The translations under genes were made by a program, and so were the position numbers. DNA of 64,000 nt from assembly GCF_000378125.1 (NCBI RefSeq), contig NZ_KB899244.1, positions 248,001 through 312,000 on the forward strand, given 5' to 3'. This DNA is from Rudaea cellulosilytica DSM 22992 (GTDB lineage Bacteria > Pseudomonadota > Gammaproteobacteria > Xanthomonadales > Rhodanobacteraceae). Positions 38,230 through 46,346 of this stretch are shown here, piece by piece. Within the stretch, counting starts at the first letter, position 1. Each line of letters opens with the position of its first letter. The notes under the pieces were generated by a model. It was not told the origin of the DNA. It searched no databases and saw only the letters and a program-made list of their open reading frames with translations.

Positions 38230-38973
38230 TCAGGACTTCGGCGCGAACCCGTCCGGCACCGGAATGCTGGCGAACGCGCGCTTGAGACCCTCGTTCCACA
38301 GCGTGCCGAGTTCGCGGAAATACGGATCGGTGTCCTCGATGCGATGTTGGCCGCCCGCGTCGAGGCTGTCGACCCGGTACGTGAGCAGGTCGATCGGCAA
38401 GCCGACCGAAATGTTCGAACGCATGGTCGAGTCGAACGAGACCAGGGTCAGCTTGATCGCGTCGGCGAGCGACAGGGCCGGTGAGATCACGCGATCGATC
38501 ACCGGCTTGCCGTACTTGATCTCGCCGTTCTGGAAAAACGGCGCCTCGCCCGAGCATTCGATGAAATTGCCCTCGGCGTAGATCAGGAACAGGCGCGGCG
38601 CTTCCCCGGCAATCTGGCCGCCAACGATGAAGCTCGCCGTGGAATCGATGTTCTGTGCACGCAGGTATTCGCCCTCGCGCTGGCGCACGTCGCGCAGCGT
38701 GTTGCCGATCAGCTCCGCGGCGTCGTAGAGCGAAGTCACCGAGTAGATGTTCGGCAGGTCGGGCGTCTCTTTCGCCGTGCGCTCGATCTGGTTGACCGCA
38801 TTCTGCGTGATCGACAGATTGCCTGCCGACAGCGCGACGATGACGCGATCGCTATTGCGCGCGAACACGTGCATCTTGTCGACGCGGGAAATGTTGTCGA
38901 CGCCCGCATTGGTGCGCGTATCGGACGCGAACACCATGCCGGCATCGAGCTTCATGGCAACACAGTAGGTCAT
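38230..38973 (-). CDS. Anbu-type proteasome-like peptidase (COG3484)
   Basis: A 247-aa Ntn-hydrolase related to proteasome beta subunits. After Met removal, Thr2 in MTYCVAMKLDAG becomes the N-terminal nucleophile; the SDTRTNAG and SAGNLSITQ segments are also proteasome-like. Anbu proteins assemble into ring or helical oligomers in the cytosol, but their substrates are unknown. The ATG at 38973 puts Thr at position 2, which decides the start over longer options. It is the third gene of the leftward operon ATP-grasp - alpha-E - Anbu. There is no sign of an associated unfoldase. Confidence 0.9.
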   Translation of the reverse strand: MTYCVAMKLDAGMVFASDTRTNAGVDNISRVDKMHVFARNSDRVIVALSAGNLSITQNAVNQIERTAKETPDLPNIYSVTSLYDAAELIGNTLRDVRQREGEYLRAQNIDSTASFIVGGQIAGEAPRLFLIYAEGNFIECSGEAPFFQNGEIKYGKPVIDRVISPALSLADAIKLTLVSFDSTMRSNISVGLPIDLLTYRVDSLDAGGQHRIEDTDPYFRELGTLWNEGLKRAFASIPVPDGFAPKS

Positions 38974-39074
38974 CGGCAGACGAATCGGGAAACCGGCTGC
39001 GAATTCTACCAGTGCGCGGTGCAACGCAGCGCAAGCGTGCTTGGCACAAGCCCGGATTGCGCACACGCCCCTGA

Positions 39075-40064
39075 TCAGGCTTGGCTCTGTTCCTGCGCCT
39101 GCTCGACGATTTCCGGGGTCAGCAGGAAGTGCCGGTTGACCTGCTGCCCGAGCGCGAACAGGCGCGTCATCACGCGCTGCAGCCAGACTTCCATGCCCTG
39201 CGCGAGCACGTCGTCGATGCAGCCATAGCGCGTCTCCGCCATCAGCGCACCGGCTAGGCGCACGACCTCGTGATTGCCGGGCCCGGCGAGCGCAATCAGA
39301 GTCTTGTGCACGACCTCGGTGCAGGTAGCGAGCGAGCGCGGCGAATCATGATTGAGGATCATCAGCTCGGCCACGCGCTCCGGTGAGATCGTCTCGCGAT
39401 AGTGGCGGCGGTAGGTTTCCATCGCGGACAGTGCATGCAGCAGCGCGCTCCATTGGTAGTAACCGACCGCGGAGCGCGCATCGCCCGCCTCGGCGGTCGA
39501 CGGCTCCGAATACTTCACGTCCATCAGGCGCACGCCCCAGTCGGCGCGCTCGAGGAAGGTGCCGAGCTGCAGATAGTGGTAAGCGGCGTCGCGCCCCATC
39601 GTGCCGACGGTCATGCCGCGGAACGAGGCTGAGCGCGTCTTCACCCATTCGACGAAACGCGGCACGCCCTCGTCCTCGAAGCGCTCGGCGCTGAGCTTGC
39701 GCATTTCCAGCCACGAGGTGTTGAGGTCCTCGTACATCTCCAGCGTGATCGCGCCGCGCTGCGCACGCGCCGACTCGCGCGCGGCGCGGATGCACGAGTA
39801 GATCGACGACGGATTGGTCGCATCGAGGCACAGGTAACGCAACACCTTTTGCGCGACGATCGGTCCGTTGATGCGCGAATATTCCTCCACCAGGCCGAGT
39901 GCGTCGAGTGCGCGCCGCCAGGTGCCGGCGTCGTGGCGCCAGGGGTCGAGGCGCTCCGGCAGCAGCGCGATGCGATGAGTCACGTCGATCAGGCGCGCGG
40001 TGTTCTCGGCGCGCTCGATGTGACGCGAGGTCCAGTACAGGTCGTTGGCGGTTCTGCACAGCAT
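39075..40064 (-). CDS. Alpha-E domain protein (COG2307)
   Basis: A 329-aa all-helical protein of the alpha-E family. It starts MLCRTANDLYWTSRHIERAENTARL, closely matching the start of the alpha-E part of the fusion protein at 32205-34733 (LFWLGRYSERGDDYTRLL). Conserved charged positions (E-R-A-E-N) recur through the helices. Function is unknown; the family occurs almost only next to circularly permuted ATP-grasp genes. The ATG at 40064 has GAGG 12 nt upstream, and this ribosome-binding site lies in the arm of a 145-bp inverted repeat. Gene order places it between ATP-grasp and Anbu. Confidence 0.9.
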   Translation of the reverse strand: MLCRTANDLYWTSRHIERAENTARLIDVTHRIALLPERLDPWRHDAGTWRRALDALGLVEEYSRINGPIVAQKVLRYLCLDATNPSSIYSCIRAARESARAQRGAITLEMYEDLNTSWLEMRKLSAERFEDEGVPRFVEWVKTRSASFRGMTVGTMGRDAAYHYLQLGTFLERADWGVRLMDVKYSEPSTAEAGDARSAVGYYQWSALLHALSAMETYRRHYRETISPERVAELMILNHDSPRSLATCTEVVHKTLIALAGPGNHEVVRLAGALMAETRYGCIDDVLAQGMEVWLQRVMTRLFALGQQVNRHFLLTPEIVEQAQEQSQA

Positions 40065-40068
40065 GATC

Positions 40069-40213
40069 AAAGTGCCTCGGAAAATCGTCGTGAGCGAAGG
40101 CAGTTTGCGTTTCGCCTGAGCGCAGGACGCGGAGTGTACAAATCAGTACATGAGCATTCCGAGCACCGCCGGAACGCAAAATGCCGAGCGCAGCAGATTT
40201 TCTGAGGCACTTT
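40069..40213. repeat. 145-bp imperfect inverted repeat between the ATP-grasp and alpha-E genes
   Basis: The two 18-nt tips (40069-40086 and 40196-40213) are inverted copies with a single mismatch. Further inside, GGCAnTTTGCGTT-like segments also pair, and the centre has TGTAC/GTACA around AAATCA. The repeat fills the whole gap: its right tip touches the ATP-grasp stop codon and its left tip precedes the alpha-E ATG. It could be a MITE-like insertion or an mRNA hairpin that controls alpha-E translation. I see no target-site duplication. Confidence 0.7.
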
Positions 40214-41625
40214 CAGCCCTCCAGAACCCAAGTGTCCTTGGTGCCGCCGCCCTGCGAGGAATTGACGACGAGCGAGCCTTCGGCCAGCGCCACGCGGGTC
40301 AGGCCGCCGGGCACGATGTGGATCTCCTTGCCGCTGAGCACATAGGGGCGAAAATCCACGTGCCGCGGCGCGAGCCCGCTGGCCACGTAGGTCGGGCACG
40401 ACGACAGCGCCAGCGTCGGCTGGGCGATGTACTTGGCCGGCTCGGCGAGGATACGTTCGCGGAACTCGGCAATCTGTTCCTTCGTCGACGCCGGCCCGAC
40501 CAGCATGCCGTAGCCGCCGGCGCCGTGCACTTCCTTGACGACGAGCTCGGGCAGATGGTCGAGCGCGTAGGCGAGATCGTCGGCATCGCGCAATTTATAC
40601 GTTTGTACATTGTATAAAATGGGCTCTTCACCGAGGTAGAAGCGGATCATGTCGGGCACGTACGGGTACACAGACTTGTCGTCGGCAATGCCCGCGCCGA
40701 TCGCGTTCGCGAGCGTCACGCGACCGGCCTTGTAGGCAGCGAAGATACCCGGTACGCCGAGCATCGAGTCCGGGTTGAACACGGTCGGATCGAGGAAGTC
40801 GTCGTTGATTCGGCGATAGATCACATGCACGCGCTGCGGGCCCTGCGTGGTACGCATGTAGACGGTGTCGTCGCGCACGAACAGGTCCTGGCCTTCGACG
40901 AGTTCGACGCCCATCTGCTGGGCGAGGAAGGCGTGCTCGAAATACGCCGAGTTGTGGAAACCCGGCGTGAGCACGGCCACGGCCGGCTCGTCCACGCCCT
41001 CGGGCGCGACCGAACGCAGCACGTCGTGCAAACGGTCGGGATAGTGCTCGACGGGCGCAACCGCATGCATCGCGAACAATTCAGGAAACAGGCGCATCAT
41101 CATGCGCCGGTTCTCGATCATGTAGGACACGCCCGAGGGCACGCGCAGGTTGTCCTCGAGCACGTAGTACTCGCCCGCGCCCGCGCGCACGATATCGACG
41201 CCGGAGATATGCGAGTAGATGCCGCCGGGCACGTCCATGCCGCGCATCACCGGCTTGTACTCGGCATTGTTGAGAATGAGATCGCTCGGCACCTTGCCCG
41301 CGGCGAGAATTTCCTGGTCGTGGTAGACGTCGTGCAGGAACAGGTTCAGCGCCTTGACGCGCTGGCGAAGGCCGGCGTCGAGCATCTTCCATTCATCGCG
41401 CGGGATGATGCGTGGCACGATGTCGAACGGGATCAGGCGCTCGGCGCCTTCCTTCTCGCCATACACGGCAAACGTGATGCCGACGCGATGGAACAGCACT
41501 TCGGCTTCGCGTCGCTTCTGTTCGAGCCGTTCCTGCGGCGTGGCCTTCAACCAGCGGTCGAAACCACCGTAATGCGGTCGCGCCGCGCCTCCCATATCGA
41601 GCATTTCGTCGTAGCTGACCGGCAT
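40213..41625 (-). CDS. Circularly permuted ATP-grasp protein (COG2308)
   Basis: A 470-aa stand-alone ATP-grasp with circular permutation. Conserved blocks include ITFAVYGEKEGAERLIPFD, VLEDNLRVPSGVSYMIENR (with E-D-N as metal-binding candidates), YRRINDDFLDP and the closing GGGTKDTWVLEG. It probably activates a carboxylate with ATP and joins it to an amine. Its paralogue in the fusion protein has ADRT in place of EDNL, so the two belong to different subfamilies. The ATG at 41625 gives the family length. It is the first gene of the Anbu operon; the 165-bp gap upstream to padR should hold the promoter. Confidence 0.9.
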   Translation of the reverse strand: MPVSYDEMLDMGGAARPHYGGFDRWLKATPQERLEQKRREAEVLFHRVGITFAVYGEKEGAERLIPFDIVPRIIPRDEWKMLDAGLRQRVKALNLFLHDVYHDQEILAAGKVPSDLILNNAEYKPVMRGMDVPGGIYSHISGVDIVRAGAGEYYVLEDNLRVPSGVSYMIENRRMMMRLFPELFAMHAVAPVEHYPDRLHDVLRSVAPEGVDEPAVAVLTPGFHNSAYFEHAFLAQQMGVELVEGQDLFVRDDTVYMRTTQGPQRVHVIYRRINDDFLDPTVFNPDSMLGVPGIFAAYKAGRVTLANAIGAGIADDKSVYPYVPDMIRFYLGEEPILYNVQTYKLRDADDLAYALDHLPELVVKEVHGAGGYGMLVGPASTKEQIAEFRERILAEPAKYIAQPTLALSSCPTYVASGLAPRHVDFRPYVLSGKEIHIVPGGLTRVALAEGSLVVNSSQGGGTKDTWVLEG

Positions 41626-41790
41626 GCGTTTGCCTGCTGTGCGGGGTAGCCGCGCACTCCGTTTCGCAACATCCGAATAAGGAGAACGTCGGTTACCGCA
41701 CTGCAACAAACTATTTGCCGTTCGTCAAGCGGGCAAACGCAAAATCGGTGTAGCGCGCACTCTGCCTGCAGCACGCGGCCGAAGCGACGA

Positions 41791-42450
41791 CTATTCGTCG
41801 CCGCGAATCTCGGCCGCCGCGCGCTTGAGGATGTCGGCGATGCGCTTGGCTTCCTTGGTCCCCGCGTGGCGCTTGTCGCGCAGTGCGGCTTTGAGTTCGC
41901 GGCGCGCGAGCCAAGCATCGCGCCAGATGCCGCCTCGCGGGTCTTCGTCGTCGGCCGCGGAGAAGATCTCGCGCACGCGACCCATCTTCGCGCCGATGCG
42001 CGCGAGCTGGTCGAGCATCGCCTCGGCCGCCTCGCGATGCTCTTCCAGGTATTTGCGACCCGTGTCGGTCATCGAATACAGCTTCTTCGCACCTTCGGCA
42101 GCGACACTGGCGTAGCCAACTTCCTCGAGCCAGGTCAACGCCGGATAGACCATGCCCGGGCTCGGCGCATAGAAGCCGCCCGAGCGCTCCTCGAGCGCCT
42201 TGATCAACTCGTAGCCGTGACTCGGCTGTTCGGCGAGCAGCGCAAGCAGCACGAGCTGCAGTTCGCCCGAAGCAAGCTTGCGTCCCATGCGGAAATCGCC
42301 GCTGCCGAAACCGTGGCCGCCGAAAAAACCGCCGCCAAAAGCGCCGAACCCGTGCCGGCCGCGCCCGCGGCCGATGCACATCGCTTCGCCGATGCCATCA
42401 GCTAAACGATGCAGGCGGTCGTGCAGGCCGTTGTGGAAATGTGAATGCAT
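41791..42450 (-). CDS. PadR-family transcriptional regulator
   Basis: A 219-aa regulator. The first 60 residues are His/Gly/Phe-rich (GRGRGRHGFGAFGGGFF), followed by the PadR winged helix (LLALLAEQPSHGYELIKALEERSGGFYAPSPGMVYPALTWLEE, shown in part) and a long C-terminal dimerization helix. PadR proteins usually repress an adjacent efflux or stress gene until a ligand binds. The ATG at 42450 has AGGAG. It is divergent from the MFS pump, with an operator-like palindrome overlapping its own promoter. The His-rich N-terminus could bind metal; this is speculation. Confidence 0.93.
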   Translation of the reverse strand: MHSHFHNGLHDRLHRLADGIGEAMCIGRGRGRHGFGAFGGGFFGGHGFGSGDFRMGRKLASGELQLVLLALLAEQPSHGYELIKALEERSGGFYAPSPGMVYPALTWLEEVGYASVAAEGAKKLYSMTDTGRKYLEEHREAAEAMLDQLARIGAKMGRVREIFSAADDEDPRGGIWRDAWLARRELKAALRDKRHAGTKEAKRIADILKRAAAEIRGDE

Positions 42451-42464
42451 GGCACTCTCCTATT

Positions 42465-42505
42465 TATCGTTAGTTGTATCTTACGATATATTTTTTCGAT
42501 GTCAA
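42465..42505 (-). promoter_or_regulatory. padR promoter with overlapping operator-like inverted repeat
   Basis: On the minus strand TTGACA (complement of 42500-42505) and TAAGAT (complement of 42478-42483) are 16 nt apart. The TATCGT...ACGATA inverted repeat at 42465-42488 (12-nt centre) covers the -10 region. PadR binding here would repress its own gene and probably the divergent MFS gene. Confidence 0.6.
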
Positions 42506-42549
42506 TAAACCTAAGACGAGAGCATGGCCATGCCCTGCCGTGCGACAAT

Positions 42550-43983
42550 ATGGCGGTCATGGATTCCCCCAATCCGCCTGAGGCTGGGACCTCCCCCGCC
42601 GATACCGTCGTCGCGCTCGACGCCCGCGCCAAGCGTAGCCTGCTCTGGCTGATCGCCTCCTCGTTCTTCATGCAAATGCTCGACTCGACGATCGTCAACA
42701 CGGCGGCGCCGAGCATCGCCGCCGCGCTGGCCGTGTCGCCGCTGTCGATCAAGACCGCCCTGATCAGCTACACATTGAGCCTCGCCGTCTTCATTCCGCT
42801 GAGCTCGTGGCTCGCCGACCGCTTCGGCACGCGTCGCGTTTTCTGGGCGGCGATCGCGATCTTCACCGCCAGCTCGCTCGCCTGCGGACTCGCGCAGAAC
42901 CTGACCATGCTCGTTGCCTCGCGCATCGTGCAGGGCTTCGGCGGGGCGATGATGATGCCGGTCGGGCGCCTGGCGATCCTGCGCAGCTTCAGCAAAGCCG
43001 AATTCGTCAGCGCGATGGCGTTCGCGACGATTCCAGGCTTGATCGGCCCGGCGATCGGGCCGTTCCTCGGCGGCGTGTTCTCGACCTGGCTGTCCTGGCG
43101 CATGATCTTCCTCGTCAACCTGCCGTTCGGTCTCGTCGGCTTGTGGATGACGCGCAGGCATATGCCCGACTACCGTGCGTCTTCGACCACACCGCTCGAT
43201 CTCACCGGCTTCGCCCTCTTCGGCCTCGGCGTCGGTGGCCTGTCGTGGGGGCTGGAACAGGTGGTCGAGGGACAATACGTGCGGACCTTGCTGATCGGCG
43301 CGCCGGCAATCGCACTGCTCGTCGTCTATGCCTGGCGCAGCCTGCGCATTGCGCATCCGATCGTCGATCTGCATCTGTTGCGCATAGCGAGTTTCCGTAT
43401 CGGCATCAACGGCAGCTTCACCACGCGGCTCGGCGTCGGCGGCATCTACTTCCTGCTTACCCTCTTGTTCCAGGTCGGATTCGGCTATTCGCCGGTCATG
43501 GCCGGCCTGCTGCAGACGCCACAGGCGATCGCCATGCTGTCGACCCGTTTCTTCGTCGCCTCGATCATCCGCCACCTGGGCTACCGGCGCGTATTGGTCG
43601 TCAACACCGCCCTCGCCGGCCTGATGATTCTCTCGTTCGCAACCTTCGATGCGAATACGCCGATCTGGCGCCTGTGCACGCAGGTGTTTCTGTTCGGCAT
43701 GGTCATGTCGATCCAGTACACCGCGGTCAACACGCTCGGCTTCGTCGACCTCGTGCCCGCGCAGGCGAGCATGGGCTCGTCGATGTCGAGCACGGCGCAA
43801 AATCTTTCGATCAGCTTTGGCGTCGCTTTCGGCTCACTGCTGATGGCGGCGTTCCTGCCCGTCGGCGCCGGGAGCGGAGAATCCTACATCGGCGCATTTC
43901 ACGCGACGGTGATCATCCTCGGCATCGTTACGATACTGTCGTCGGCGGTGTTCTATCGCTTACCGCGTGCTGCTGCGGCATGA
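42550..43983 (+). CDS. MFS drug efflux transporter, DHA2 (14-TMS) family, MdtD-like
   Basis: A 477-aa transporter with about 14 hydrophobic helices. Motif A appears in the loop as DRFGTRRVFW after SSWLA, and motif C-like Gly/Pro residues in GLIGPAIGPFLGG. The first helix has the DHA2 hallmark MQMLDSTIVNTAAPSIA. It resembles MdtD/EmrB-type proton-driven exporters without a membrane-fusion partner nearby. I chose the ATG at 42550; ATG 42559 is also possible, and the longer frame from 42445 would run through the promoter region. It is divergent from padR, which probably controls it. Confidence 0.9.
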   Translation: MAVMDSPNPPEAGTSPADTVVALDARAKRSLLWLIASSFFMQMLDSTIVNTAAPSIAAALAVSPLSIKTALISYTLSLAVFIPLSSWLADRFGTRRVFWAAIAIFTASSLACGLAQNLTMLVASRIVQGFGGAMMMPVGRLAILRSFSKAEFVSAMAFATIPGLIGPAIGPFLGGVFSTWLSWRMIFLVNLPFGLVGLWMTRRHMPDYRASSTTPLDLTGFALFGLGVGGLSWGLEQVVEGQYVRTLLIGAPAIALLVVYAWRSLRIAHPIVDLHLLRIASFRIGINGSFTTRLGVGGIYFLLTLLFQVGFGYSPVMAGLLQTPQAIAMLSTRFFVASIIRHLGYRRVLVVNTALAGLMILSFATFDANTPIWRLCTQVFLFGMVMSIQYTAVNTLGFVDLVPAQASMGSSMSSTAQNLSISFGVAFGSLLMAAFLPVGAGSGESYIGAFHATVIILGIVTILSSAVFYRLPRAAAA

Positions 43984-44100
43984 GCGCCGTCAGAGTCTGG
44001 ACGTCGGCAACGGTCAGTACCGAAAGGCGCGCAACACGACGACGGTCACGAGGCCCAGCCGCATCGATCAATGGCGTCCAGACCGATCCACTGCGTAACC

Positions 44101-44367
44101 TCAGCGCAGTTGGCTGTCCTTGCTTCCGCGCCGGTTGTAGCCGCTGAACGCCGCTTCCGCCTTGTCGTGTTCCGATTGGCAGGCCACACACAGGCGCACG
44201 CCGGGCACAGCCTTGCGCCGTGCTTCGGGGATGGCCGCGCCACATTCCTCGCAGCGCTTCAGGCTCGCTCCGCGCGGCACGCGGCTGCGCGCACGCTTGA
44301 CCGCGTCCGCGACCGTCGCATCGATCTGGTCTTGCACGGCGCCGTCGCCGGCCCACCCGGTAGCCAT
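44101..44367 (-). CDS. DksA/TraR-type zinc-finger protein (YbiI-like)
   Basis: An 88-aa protein. It begins MATGWAGDGAVQDQIDATV, like E. coli YbiI, and has the four-Cys zinc finger C-E-E-C ... C-V-A-C, ending GYNRRGSKDSQLR. It lacks the coiled-coil DxxDxA tip of DksA, so polymerase control is uncertain. ATG 44367 follows an AGGAGG site; the ATG one codon earlier is too close to it. The 117 bp between it and the MFS gene show nothing. Confidence 0.88.
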   Translation of the reverse strand: MATGWAGDGAVQDQIDATVADAVKRARSRVPRGASLKRCEECGAAIPEARRKAVPGVRLCVACQSEHDKAEAAFSGYNRRGSKDSQLR

Positions 44368-44459
44368 CATGCCTCCTGATATCCGCAAAAGCCCAACGGC
44401 AGAACAATTGCGGCGCTCGCGGCAAAACTCAACCGTCGTTGTTGCGCAGAGCGTGGTAC

Positions 44460-44714
44460 CTATTTTTCCTGCGCAGCCGCGTCGAGGAAATACGGTTCGA
44501 CCTTGCCGCTGAATTTCAGCGTCATCGGCCGCCCGCGGCGGTCGAGCGCGCGCGGCACGGCCATGCGCACCCAGCCTTCACTGACGCAGTATTCCTCTAC
44601 CGTGGTCTTTTCCTCGCCGTTGAAACGGATGCCGATGCCGCGCGTGAGGACGGCCTCGTCGTAGAACTTGCTGCGCGGGTCATTGGAAAGGTGGTCGGGA
44701 GGCGTATCGCTCAT
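44460..44714 (-). CDS. DUF3297-family small protein
   Basis: An 84-aa protein with the conserved pattern PPDHLSNDPRSKFYDEAVL followed by GIGIRFNG, KTTVEEYCVSEGWVRM and the Lys/Gly-rich end RGRPMTLKFSGKVEPYF. The family is common in proteobacteria but has no assigned function. The ATG at 44714 has no good ribosome-binding site. It lies 19 nt after the WS/DGAT gene on the same strand and may be co-transcribed with it. Confidence 0.8.
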   Translation of the reverse strand: MSDTPPDHLSNDPRSKFYDEAVLTRGIGIRFNGEEKTTVEEYCVSEGWVRMAVPRALDRRGRPMTLKFSGKVEPYFLDAAAQEK

Positions 44715-44733
44715 GTGTGGAACCAATGCGGAA

Positions 44734-46221
44734 TCAGGATTGCGAATTGTAGTGCGCCAGCGTCGCCTGCGCATCGGCGGCGGCGATGTCTTGCTCCCAG
44801 TCTTCCATCAGCGTGATCAGCGCGATCTTTTCGAATTCGGCGGCGAAGCGGCGCACGATCGCGCCGGGATCGGCGACGCGCTTGCCGTCGGTGATCAAGC
44901 CGAAGTAGACGTGGCCGTGATAAGAAAGAATCGAGATGCCCATGCCGATCGAGCCGTTCTGCGGCACCCAGAACATCAACTCGCGCATTTCACAACCGGC
45001 GAGATAGAGCGGCATCTGCGGCCCGGGCACGTTGGTCGCGACCGCGGTCGCCTTGCGCGAGAACAGTTCGAGCGCCAGGCGCTGGATCGCCGCGGGCGCC
45101 ATGCCGACCGCGGACAACAAGCCGAATGTCAGCGCGGCCTGTTTGGACTTCTTCAGCTCGCCCATGTTCGCAGCGACGCGTTCGAGCCTGCGCAGCGGAT
45201 TCGCCTCGCCGATCGGCAGATCGAGAAACACCAGGCCGAAATGGTTGCCGAGTTTCTTCGCGTGTTCGAGCGGGCGCAGGTTGACCGGCACCGTGGCGCG
45301 AATGGTCAGGCCATCGACGTCCTCGCCCTGCTCGCGCAGATAGCTGCGCAGCGCGCCCGCGGCGCTCGCGAGCAGCACGTCGTTGACCGTGCAGCCAAGC
45401 GCCTTGCCGACGACCTTGACCTCATCGAGCGGCATCGGCTCGGCCCAGGCGACACGCTTGGACTTGCCCAGTTCGCCCTTGAATGCGGTCGGTGGATCGT
45501 CGGACAAAGTCAGCGCAACCGCGAGTTCGCGCGCAATTTCACCACCCTCCTTCGCGATGAGCGCGGCAACCTCGGGATGGGCGAGTAGTTCGCTGCCCTT
45601 CTCCAGCGCCTTCTCGCCGAGTTCGAGTACCTTCGACAAACCCGCGCTCGCCGGCTGCAGGAGGCGCTGCAACACGCTACCCTGATCCTTCTTCAGCCAG
45701 ACTTGCGCAAGTTCGGCATGTTTCTTTTCCTTCGGACTTGCATCGGTCAGCGACAACAGCACCTGCACGAGCGCCATGCCGTCGGCGTAGCAGTGGTGGA
45801 TGCGCGCGATCAGGACGCTGCCGGCGCGCTTGCCGTCAGGCGCATAGTTGTCGATCAGATGGAATTGCCACAGCGGCCGCGCGTGATTGAGCGGGGATGA
45901 CGCGAGATCGCTGACGAATTCCTCGAGCGCGGGTTTGTCGGCTTTGCCGGGCAGCGCGACGAGGCGCACGTGCCAGTCGAGGTCGAGATCGCGATCGGTT
46001 TCCCAATACGCCGCGCTGGCCGCATCGACGGCTTTCTGCTGAAAGCGCTTGTAAGCGAGCCAGCGCTGCGCGATCAGCGCCTTCAATTTGCCGAGACCCA
46101 TGCGCTCGGTGAAGATCATCACGCCGGTGATCATCATCAGGTTGGTCGGGCTTTCCATGCGCAGCCACGCCGTATCGACCTTGGACATGGCTTCCCGCGT
46201 CTCGCGCAACACTGCCGGCAT
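44734..46221 (-). CDS. Wax ester synthase/diacylglycerol acyltransferase (WS/DGAT)
   Basis: A 495-aa acyltransferase. The condensation-type active site HHxxxDG is H142-H143-C-Y-A-D147-G148. The N-terminal motif TAWLRMESPTNLMMI and the C-terminal TNVPGPQMPLYLAG segment are typical of the family (AtfA-like). It would esterify fatty alcohols or diacylglycerol with acyl-CoA to make storage lipids at the inner membrane. The ATG at 46221 has GGGGAG 6 nt upstream. It is divergent from the CPA2 antiporter. Confidence 0.93.
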   Translation of the reverse strand: MPAVLRETREAMSKVDTAWLRMESPTNLMMITGVMIFTERMGLGKLKALIAQRWLAYKRFQQKAVDAASAAYWETDRDLDLDWHVRLVALPGKADKPALEEFVSDLASSPLNHARPLWQFHLIDNYAPDGKRAGSVLIARIHHCYADGMALVQVLLSLTDASPKEKKHAELAQVWLKKDQGSVLQRLLQPASAGLSKVLELGEKALEKGSELLAHPEVAALIAKEGGEIARELAVALTLSDDPPTAFKGELGKSKRVAWAEPMPLDEVKVVGKALGCTVNDVLLASAAGALRSYLREQGEDVDGLTIRATVPVNLRPLEHAKKLGNHFGLVFLDLPIGEANPLRRLERVAANMGELKKSKQAALTFGLLSAVGMAPAAIQRLALELFSRKATAVATNVPGPQMPLYLAGCEMRELMFWVPQNGSIGMGISILSYHGHVYFGLITDGKRVADPGAIVRRFAAEFEKIALITLMEDWEQDIAAADAQATLAHYNSQS

Positions 46222-46346
46222 CGCCGCTCCCCATGCATTTTTGTTTGCGTCCGTGCGAGCTAGATCAACAAGCGGGCTTCCTGCCCGCACTCTTCAATAA
46301 TATTCTCCGCCTAGCATCCGGCCTCGCCGGGGAAAAGGCAACCGCA

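Noticed and set aside
42445-42549. Longer MFS pump start overlapping padR
   Set aside because: It would translate through the padR promoter/operator and lacks a ribosome-binding site.
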